A stretch of DNA of 13,066 nucleotides from Clostridia bacterium (GTDB lineage: Bacteria > Bacillota > Clostridia > Oscillospirales > CAG-272), in NCBI GenBank assembly GCA_029010655.1, contig JAQXKW010000134.1:1-13066 (forward strand), read 5' to 3'. This document shows positions 4,770-11,053 of the stretch, one piece after another; the stretch's first letter is position 1, and the number at the start of each line of letters is the position of its first letter. The notes under the pieces are model-generated. The model was not told the origin of the DNA. It ran no database searches and saw only the letters and a list, made by a program, of their open reading frames with translations. Position numbers and translations under genes: made by a program.

Positions 4770-7271
4770 ATGGAAGACAAAAACAGAATATATGCGTCGG
4801 TAAGGCTTCTTGACGTTCCTTTTTGCCTTGATAAGCCGTACGCATACTACGTGCCCGCCGCCCTTGCACAAAGCGCCGTGTGCGGCGCTCTTGTAACGGT
4901 GCCCTTCGGGGGCGCAAACAGAAAAACCGCAGGGGTTATAACGGAACTTAGAAGCGAGTGCGAGCTGGATCCTGAGAAAATAAAGCCCCTATTTGAGGTG
5001 TCGGCGGCGGGAAAAATTCTGGACAGCTCTGCCATGGAAATCTGTTCCTTTCTCTGCTCCTATACGCTGTGCACATACGGCGAGGCGGTAAGAGCGGTCA
5101 CTCCTTCCGCCGTAACAAGGCTTTGCGAATACTACTGCGTCAACGAGGATAAGGATATAGAGAAAAGCAAAAAGCTCTCCGAAAAGGCTCTGCTTCTATA
5201 TAACTATATCCGCTCAAGAGGTTCGGTTCAGGCGGGACGGCTGAAGGTAAAGTTCGGCGACGACGCATCTGAGCTGCTTGCATCGCTTATTAAACTGAAG
5301 CTCATTAAAAAGGAATTCAGAACAAAGGAAAAGCAGAATATTAGGTTTTTAACCTATGTTTCCCCTGCCGCAGAAGCGGGAACCTTACGCAGCCCCTTGC
5401 AGGGGAGAATTATGGAAATCCTGAAAGACTCCGGCAGAATAAGCACGGACGAGCTGTACGCCCTTCTGGGAAAAAATGCCGCCCCTCAGCTTTCAAGCCT
5501 TGAGAAAAAAGGGCTTGTAACGCTTGAAAAGGTGCAGAATTTCAGAAGCCCCTATCTTGAGGACGCAAAGGAGAAGGAAACGGAAAGCTCCCTTTCCGAG
5601 GAACAGAGAGCCGCTTATGAAAAAATAAACGGAGTGTACGAAAAGGGAGAGGCGGCGGCAGTCCTTTTGCACGGTGTCACGGGAAGCGGAAAAACGAGAG
5701 TTATTAAAGCTATGATAGACCGTGTTGTGGCAGACCGCAGAGGGGTAATAATGCTTGTTCCCGAAATCTCCCTGACGCCGCAGACAGTGTCCTTTTTCTG
5801 CGGCTGCTTTGGGGACAGAGTGGCGGTCATCCATTCAAGCCTTTCCGAGGGGGAAAGATTTGACGCATGGAAAAGGATAAAGGACGGGCTTGCCGATATA
5901 GTAATCGGCACCAGAAGCGCAATTTTTGCTCCCGTGAAAAATCTGGGCATGATAGTTATAGACGAGGAGCAGGAGCATACCTATAAATCCGATACGGACC
6001 CGAAATACCTTGCCCACGACGTGGCAAGATTCCGTTGCGGAAAGGAAAAGGCACTGATGCTTCTTTCTTCCGCAACCCCGTCACTTAACTCCTATCACAA
6101 AGCCGTCACCGGGGTATATACCCTTGTGGAGATGAAAAAACGCTACGGCAAGGCAACGCTCCCCGAGGTGGTTATCTGCGACATGAGAGCCGAAACCGAG
6201 GGAGGAAACGTGAGCCCTGTGGGCTCGGTGCTTGCAGACAGCCTGAGAGAAACATATAATGATAATAAGCAGTCCATAGTTTTTTTGAACAGACGGGGAT
6301 ATAACAGCGCAGTAACCTGCCGCATATGCGGCGAGGCAATAAAATGTCCGGGGTGCTCCGTGTCCCTCACCTACCACACAAAAACTCCTTTGGGATCTTC
6401 GTCCGACCCGGAGGATTACCTTAAAATAAGGGCGGAGAGAGGGAGCCTTTCGTGCCACTACTGCGGATATAGAACCAAGGTTCCCAAAGTCTGCCCCTCC
6501 TGCGGCGCAGAGCATTTCAGATTTATCGGGTGCGGCACTCAGCAGGCAGAGGAGGAGCTTTCAAAAATTGTCCCCGGCGCAAAAATTCTCCGCATGGACG
6601 CAGATACCACACAGACGAAAAATTCCCATAAGGAGCTGCTGAATAAGTTCCGGGAGGGAAAGGCGGATATTCTGCTGGGAACGCAGATGGTAACAAAAGG
6701 GCATGATTTTCCCCGTGTTACCCTTGTGGGGGTGCTCAATGCGGACGCATCTTTGTACCTTGACGATTTCAGGGCGGCGGAAAGAACCTTTTCCATGCTG
6801 ACGCAGGTTATAGGCAGAGCAGGCAGAGCGGAGCAGGGCGGGGTCGCCGTGGTGCAAACCGCAAACCCCGATTCGGAGGTTATAAGGCTTGCGGCAGCGC
6901 AGGACTTCAGAACTTTTTACGAAAAGGAAATAAGGCTGAGACGGGCTCTCACCTTTCCGCCCTTTTGCGATATAGCCGTGCTTACTCTGTCCTCAAGAGA
7001 CGAGTCCTTGCTTGCGGCAACGGCACCGGAGCTTTCGGGGCGGCTTAAAGAGCTTCTTGCAGGGGAGTTTTCCGACGTGGAGGCAATAGTTTTCGGCCCC
7101 TTTGAAGCTCCCGTCTATAAGGTGCAGAACACCTGCCGCATGAGGGTGATTATAAAGTGCAGACTGAGCAAAAGAACAAGGGCTATGGTTCGTCAGTTGC
7201 TTTATGAATTTCAGAAAAGCGGCGACAAAAATCTTGTAATATCGGCGGATTTCAATCCGTCAAGTCTATAA
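4770..7271 (+). CDS. priA: Primosomal protein N' (replication restart helicase PriA)
   Basis: This 833-residue protein restarts stalled replication forks by recognising forked DNA, unwinding it 3'-5' and loading the primosome. An N-terminal DNA-binding domain (about 1-110) precedes the helicase. Walker A is GVTGSGKT (302-309). The DEAH-type box reads DEEQ (398-401), with Gln where many PriA proteins have His. Motif VI is QVIGRAGR (679-686). A zinc-binding region carries eight cysteines in four CxxC pairs (517/520, 526/529, 562/565, 575/578). Between the second and third pairs is an extra stretch of about 18 residues (about 538-560) relative to compact PriA proteins. The ATG at 4770 is chosen because GAGGGGAGGGG lies just upstream. 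An in-frame TTG at 4752 would place that ribosome binding site inside the gene. Confidence 0.96.
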   Translation: MEDKNRIYASVRLLDVPFCLDKPYAYYVPAALAQSAVCGALVTVPFGGANRKTAGVITELRSECELDPEKIKPLFEVSAAGKILDSSAMEICSFLCSYTLCTYGEAVRAVTPSAVTRLCEYYCVNEDKDIEKSKKLSEKALLLYNYIRSRGSVQAGRLKVKFGDDASELLASLIKLKLIKKEFRTKEKQNIRFLTYVSPAAEAGTLRSPLQGRIMEILKDSGRISTDELYALLGKNAAPQLSSLEKKGLVTLEKVQNFRSPYLEDAKEKETESSLSEEQRAAYEKINGVYEKGEAAAVLLHGVTGSGKTRVIKAMIDRVVADRRGVIMLVPEISLTPQTVSFFCGCFGDRVAVIHSSLSEGERFDAWKRIKDGLADIVIGTRSAIFAPVKNLGMIVIDEEQEHTYKSDTDPKYLAHDVARFRCGKEKALMLLSSATPSLNSYHKAVTGVYTLVEMKKRYGKATLPEVVICDMRAETEGGNVSPVGSVLADSLRETYNDNKQSIVFLNRRGYNSAVTCRICGEAIKCPGCSVSLTYHTKTPLGSSSDPEDYLKIRAERGSLSCHYCGYRTKVPKVCPSCGAEHFRFIGCGTQQAEEELSKIVPGAKILRMDADTTQTKNSHKELLNKFREGKADILLGTQMVTKGHDFPRVTLVGVLNADASLYLDDFRAAERTFSMLTQVIGRAGRAEQGGVAVVQTANPDSEVIRLAAAQDFRTFYEKEIRLRRALTFPPFCDIAVLTLSSRDESLLAATAPELSGRLKELLAGEFSDVEAIVFGPFEAPVYKVQNTCRMRVIIKCRLSKRTRAMVRQLLYEFQKSGDKNLVISADFNPSSL

Positions 7272-7286
7272 AAGAGGAAAATAAAA

Positions 7287-7754
7287 ATGGCAATTTTGAA
7301 CATTGTAAAAGAAGGAGACCCCGTTCTTCGGGGAAAGTGCAGGGAGGTTACGGAGATAACCCCCAGAATTTTAACCCTGCTTGACGACATGAAGGAAACG
7401 CTTCATAAGGCAGACGGGTGCGGTCTTGCGGCGCCTCAGGTAGGCGTGCGCCGCAGAATATGTATCGTTGAGGTGGAAAAAGGGGAGCTTATCGAAATGA
7501 TAAACCCCGAAATTATTAAGAAAAGCGGCTACCAGTCCGAAATTGAGGGCTGTCTTTCCATTCCCGATAAATGGGGCTATACGGAACGTCCCATGGAGGT
7601 TACGGTTAAGGCGACTGACCGAAACGGAAAGGATTTTACCGTTACCGGCGAAGGGCTTAAAGCGAGAGCCTTCTGCCACGAAATAGACCATCTGGACGGA
7701 GTTCTGTTTACGGATAAAGTAACAGAATTTATTGACCCGTCGGAACTTGAATAA
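7287..7754 (+). CDS. def: Peptide deformylase
   Basis: This 155-residue metalloenzyme removes the formyl group from the initiator methionine of new proteins. All three motifs are intact: GCGLAAPQVG (44-53), EGCLS (87-91, metal ligand Cys89) and HEIDH (131-135, ligands His131 and His135, catalytic Glu132). It starts 15 bases after the priA stop, behind AGAGGA, and is followed 26 bases later by fmt. The enzyme that adds the formyl group and the one that removes it are thus adjacent, as in most bacteria. Length is normal. Confidence 0.97.
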   Translation: MAILNIVKEGDPVLRGKCREVTEITPRILTLLDDMKETLHKADGCGLAAPQVGVRRRICIVEVEKGELIEMINPEIIKKSGYQSEIEGCLSIPDKWGYTERPMEVTVKATDRNGKDFTVTGEGLKARAFCHEIDHLDGVLFTDKVTEFIDPSELE

Positions 7755-7780
7755 TTTCTCCGTACCGAAAGGAGCTTAAA

Positions 7781-8725
7781 ATGAAGGTATTATTTATGGG
7801 CACTCCCGATTTTGCAAGGGAGTGCCTTGACGCAGTATATACGGCGGGGCATGAGGTAGTCGGAGCTGTCACACAGCCCGATAAGCCCAAGGGCAGGGGC
7901 TATAAGCTTCTTCCCCCTCCCGTAAAGGTGTATGCCGAGGAAAAAAATATCCCCGTTTTCCAGCCGGAAACGCTGAAAAACGAGGCTTTTCTTGATGAAC
8001 TGAAAGCACTTGACCCGGAGATTATCGTGGTTGCCGCATACGGAAAAATTCTGCCCAAGTACATTTTGGACTATCCCGAATACGGATGTATCTGTGCCCA
8101 CGGCTCCATTCTGCCCCGCCACAGAGGTGCGGCGCCCATACAGAGGGCAATTCTTGAGGGCGATACGGAGACGGGCATTACCGTTATGTATATGGACGAG
8201 GGAATCGATACGGGAGATATGATACTGAAAATGACAACTCCCATAACGGACGGGGACAATTTTGAAACCCTCCACGACAGACTGGCGAAAATCAGTGGAG
8301 AAGCTGTCATAACGGTGCTTTCTCAGCTTGAAAACGGCACGGCGGCAAGGGAAAAGCAGGAGGACGAAGGCTCCACCTATGCCGCAAAAATCACAAAAGA
8401 TGACTGTAATATCGCCTTTTCAAAAAGCGCAAAGGAGATTTTCTGCCAGGTGAGAGCCATGTCGCCGTTTCCCCTTGCGTTTACAAAAACGCCTGACGGC
8501 AGACTTCTTAAAATCGTTTCCGCAGAGCTTTGCGAAGGCTCGTCGGGGGCAAAGCCGGGCACCGTTGCGGCGGTAAACGAAAAAGGCTTTGAGGTAGCCT
8601 GCGGCGACGGCAAAAAGATAAGAGTAACCGCCGTTCTTCCCGAGGGAAAGGGAAGAATGAGTGCGGCGGATTTTGTCAGAGGACGCCGCCTTGAGGCGGG
8701 AGATATGCTGAAATGGCAGAAGTAA
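7781..8725 (+). CDS. fmt: Methionyl-tRNA formyltransferase, with an altered catalytic position
   Basis: This 314-residue enzyme transfers a formyl group from 10-formyl-tetrahydrofolate to Met-tRNA(fMet). The start MKVLFMGTPDFA, the loop QPDKPKGRG (32-40), AAYGKILP (85-92), HGSILPRHRGAAPIQ (107-121) and DEGIDTGD (139-146) are all family signatures. The C-terminal OB-type domain (about 205-314) is complete. In hydrolase-type formyltransferases the catalytic triad is Asn-His-Asp. Here the segment usually reading I-N-V-H reads I-C-A-H, so Cys105 (codon TGT at 8093-8095) replaces the asparagine while His107 and Asp143 remain. The gene is otherwise intact and in the right place, so I still call it fmt. 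It overlaps rsmB by 13 bases. AAAGGAG lies six bases before the ATG. Confidence 0.94.
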   Translation: MKVLFMGTPDFARECLDAVYTAGHEVVGAVTQPDKPKGRGYKLLPPPVKVYAEEKNIPVFQPETLKNEAFLDELKALDPEIIVVAAYGKILPKYILDYPEYGCICAHGSILPRHRGAAPIQRAILEGDTETGITVMYMDEGIDTGDMILKMTTPITDGDNFETLHDRLAKISGEAVITVLSQLENGTAAREKQEDEGSTYAAKITKDDCNIAFSKSAKEIFCQVRAMSPFPLAFTKTPDGRLLKIVSAELCEGSSGAKPGTVAAVNEKGFEVACGDGKKIRVTAVLPEGKGRMSAADFVRGRRLEAGDMLKWQK

Positions 8726-9978
8726 CTCCCGCAAGGGCGTCAGCGTTCCGCTCACTTCTTAAAATGAAGTGCGGAAAATATACAAATCTTGAGGTTAATA
8801 CCACGCTCCAAAGAGCAAGCCTTACGCCTGAGGATAAAGCCCTTTATACAAGGCTTACCTACGGAGTTACGGAGCGGCTTATTACCTTGGATGCGGCGAT
8901 TTCTCAGTATTCGTCCACTCCCGTGGAGAAAATAAGCGAGGAAGCGCTGGCATCTCTGAGACTGGGGCTTTATCAGCTTAAATACTGCGACAGAATTCCC
9001 GACCACGCCGCAGTTTCCGAATCTGTGGAGCTTTGCCCGAAAAAGCAGAAGGGCTTTGTAAACGCAGTGCTCCGTGCCTTTGTTAGAGCGGATAAGGAGA
9101 TAAAACTGCCGGACAACCCTGTTGACAGACTGAGCGTTCTATATTCCGTGCCAAAGGAGCTTTGCGAGCTGTTCACGGAGTGGTACGGGGAGCGTGCAGA
9201 GAAAATATTCAAGGCGTTTTTCGGAGAGGAAAAAATATCGCTCCGTGTAAATACCCTGAAAATTACGGCACAGCAGGCGGCACAAAGCCTTTCGGGAAAA
9301 ATCTCGGAAATTGCAGAGAACAGTATAACCGTAAACGACTTTTCCGGCGTTGCCGAGGGGATTGAAAAAGGGCTGTGGTTCGTTCAGGACGAAGCCTCCT
9401 CCCTTTGCGTGCAGACCTTAGGCTGTAAGCCGGGAGAGCTTTTTGTGGATACCTGCGCCGCCCCCGGCGGCAAAACCTTTGCGGCGGCAATTGATATGGA
9501 AAACAGAGGACGTGTTGTGTCCCTTGATATTCATAAAAATAAGCTGTCGCTTATATCCAACGGCGCAAAAAAGCTGGGACTTACCGTTGTGGAAACATCG
9601 GAACGGGACGCAAGAGAGCCTGACCCCGACCTTTTCGGAAAGGCGGACAGAGTGCTTTGCGACGCACCCTGCTCTGGACTTGGGGTTATCGGCAAAAAGC
9701 CCGATATTAAATATAAGGATACGGCGGATATAGAAAGACTGCCGAAAATACAGTCCGCAGTGCTTTCCGGCGCCGCCCGATATGTAAAGGTGGGCGGAAC
9801 GCTGGTCTATTCCACCTGCACCCTTAATCCTTTGGAGAACGAAGGGGTTTGCGAAGGCTTTCTTTCGGAAAATCCCGATTTTGAGCTTTGCTCCATGCGG
9901 ACACTTTTCCCCGATACGGACAAAACAGACGGATTTTTTATATGTAAAATGAGAAAGAGGGAGAGCTGTGGACAGTAA
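8713..9978 (+). CDS. rsmB: 16S rRNA (cytosine-967-C5)-methyltransferase RsmB
   Basis: The 421-residue protein has an N-terminal NusB-like RNA-binding domain (about 1-130, including SLRLGLYQL and GFVNAVLR) and a C-terminal Rossmann methyltransferase domain. The SAM-binding motif is CAAPGGKT (248-255). DAPCSG (317-322) and STCT (367-370) supply the two cysteines, Cys320 and Cys369, used for covalent catalysis and product release. It methylates m5C967 of 16S rRNA. The start at 8713 lies inside the end of fmt (13-base overlap), and the end overlaps rlmN by 11 bases, so the three genes look translationally coupled. Confidence 0.95.
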   Translation: MAEVTPARASAFRSLLKMKCGKYTNLEVNTTLQRASLTPEDKALYTRLTYGVTERLITLDAAISQYSSTPVEKISEEALASLRLGLYQLKYCDRIPDHAAVSESVELCPKKQKGFVNAVLRAFVRADKEIKLPDNPVDRLSVLYSVPKELCELFTEWYGERAEKIFKAFFGEEKISLRVNTLKITAQQAAQSLSGKISEIAENSITVNDFSGVAEGIEKGLWFVQDEASSLCVQTLGCKPGELFVDTCAAPGGKTFAAAIDMENRGRVVSLDIHKNKLSLISNGAKKLGLTVVETSERDAREPDPDLFGKADRVLCDAPCSGLGVIGKKPDIKYKDTADIERLPKIQSAVLSGAARYVKVGGTLVYSTCTLNPLENEGVCEGFLSENPDFELCSMRTLFPDTDKTDGFFICKMRKRESCGQ

Positions 9979-11002
9979 AACCGACATTCTGGGGCTTACT
10001 AAGTCCGAGTGCGAGGCATTTGCACAAAATTTAGGCGAAAAGAAGTTCCGAGGCGGCCAATTGTACGGCTGGATGCAAAAGGGAACTCCTATCGACGAAA
10101 TGTCAAACCTCCCGAAATCATTGAGAGACAAGATTTCGGCAAACGCCGAATATAGGCTTCCCACCATTGAAAAACGACAAGTGTCGAAAATTGACGGAAC
10201 AATCAAGTATCTCATGCGAATGATAGACGGCGAGTGCGTGGAAAGCGTGTTTATGCGCTATGAACACGGCAATACCGTGTGCGTTTCCTGTCAGGCAGGG
10301 TGCAGAATGGGCTGTAAGTTCTGCGCTTCAACACTCCGTGGCAGGGCGAGAAATCTCACAGCCTCCGAAATATTAGGGCAGATTGCCGTAATCGGCAGGG
10401 ATACGGGAGAGAGAGTCGGCGGGGTCGTTATGATGGGTATCGGCGAGCCCCTTGACAATTACGATAATACGGTAAAGTTTCTCCGCCTTGTGTCCGACCC
10501 TGACGGGCTCAGTATTGGGCTGAGACATATATCCGTTTCCACCTGCGGACTTGTCCCCGGAATAAAAAGGCTCTCCGACGAGGGACTGCCCGTAACATTG
10601 TCCTTATCCCTTCATGCGTCAAACGACGAAAGAAGGTCGGCGCTGATGCCCGTCAATAAGAAATATGGTATAAAAGAAGTTTTGGCAGCATGCAGAGAGT
10701 ATTTTGAAAAAACGGGAAGACGTGTTTCTTTTGAATATACCCTGATTTCAGGCGAAAACGACAGCGAGGAGGAGGCAAGGGCGCTGGCACGGCTTCTTCG
10801 CACAAATATGGCGTCGCCCTGCCATGTAAATCTTATACTTCTAAATAAAGTCGATGAAACAGGCTATATAGCACCCGACCGCACAGCGGCAAACCGTTTC
10901 CGTGATACCCTTGAAAAATGCGGCATGAACGCCACAATCCGCCGCCGCCTCGGCTCGGATATTGACGCTTCCTGCGGTCAGCTGAGACTGAATAACATGT
11001 AA
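9968..11002 (+). CDS. rlmN: Dual-specificity 23S rRNA/tRNA adenine-C2 methyltransferase RlmN
   Basis: This 344-residue radical-SAM enzyme makes 2-methyladenosine at A2503 of 23S rRNA and A37 of some tRNAs. The iron-sulfur cluster motif CxxxCxxC is Cys112, Cys116 and Cys119. The two catalytic cysteines correspond to Cys105 (E. coli Cys118, same 7-residue spacing to the cluster) and Cys336 in RRRLGSDIDASCGQLR (E. coli Cys355). The glycine motif reads GIGEP where GMGEP is common, and an extra Cys108 lies between Cys105 and the cluster. The chosen start is GTG at 9968, behind an AGAGGGAGAG ribosome binding site and inside the end of rsmB. I saw no better start. Its sister enzyme Cfr is less likely, given the housekeeping context. 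Confidence 0.95.
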   Translation: MDSKTDILGLTKSECEAFAQNLGEKKFRGGQLYGWMQKGTPIDEMSNLPKSLRDKISANAEYRLPTIEKRQVSKIDGTIKYLMRMIDGECVESVFMRYEHGNTVCVSCQAGCRMGCKFCASTLRGRARNLTASEILGQIAVIGRDTGERVGGVVMMGIGEPLDNYDNTVKFLRLVSDPDGLSIGLRHISVSTCGLVPGIKRLSDEGLPVTLSLSLHASNDERRSALMPVNKKYGIKEVLAACREYFEKTGRRVSFEYTLISGENDSEEEARALARLLRTNMASPCHVNLILLNKVDETGYIAPDRTAANRFRDTLEKCGMNATIRRRLGSDIDASCGQLRLNNM

Positions 11003-11003
11003 T

Positions 11004-11032
11004 TTTTCGCCGCACAGAGGCAAAGCTATATT
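11004..11032 (+). promoter_or_regulatory. Weak candidate promoter before the glycosidase-like gene
   Basis: TTTTCG (11004-11009), a 17-base spacer and TATATT (11027-11032) resemble a sigma-A promoter, with a good -10 but a poor -35 (three of six matches). No terminator is visible between rlmN and the next gene, so that gene may instead be transcribed from upstream. Confidence 0.25.
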
Positions 11033-11053
11033 TCCGAAAAAGGAGACACCCCT

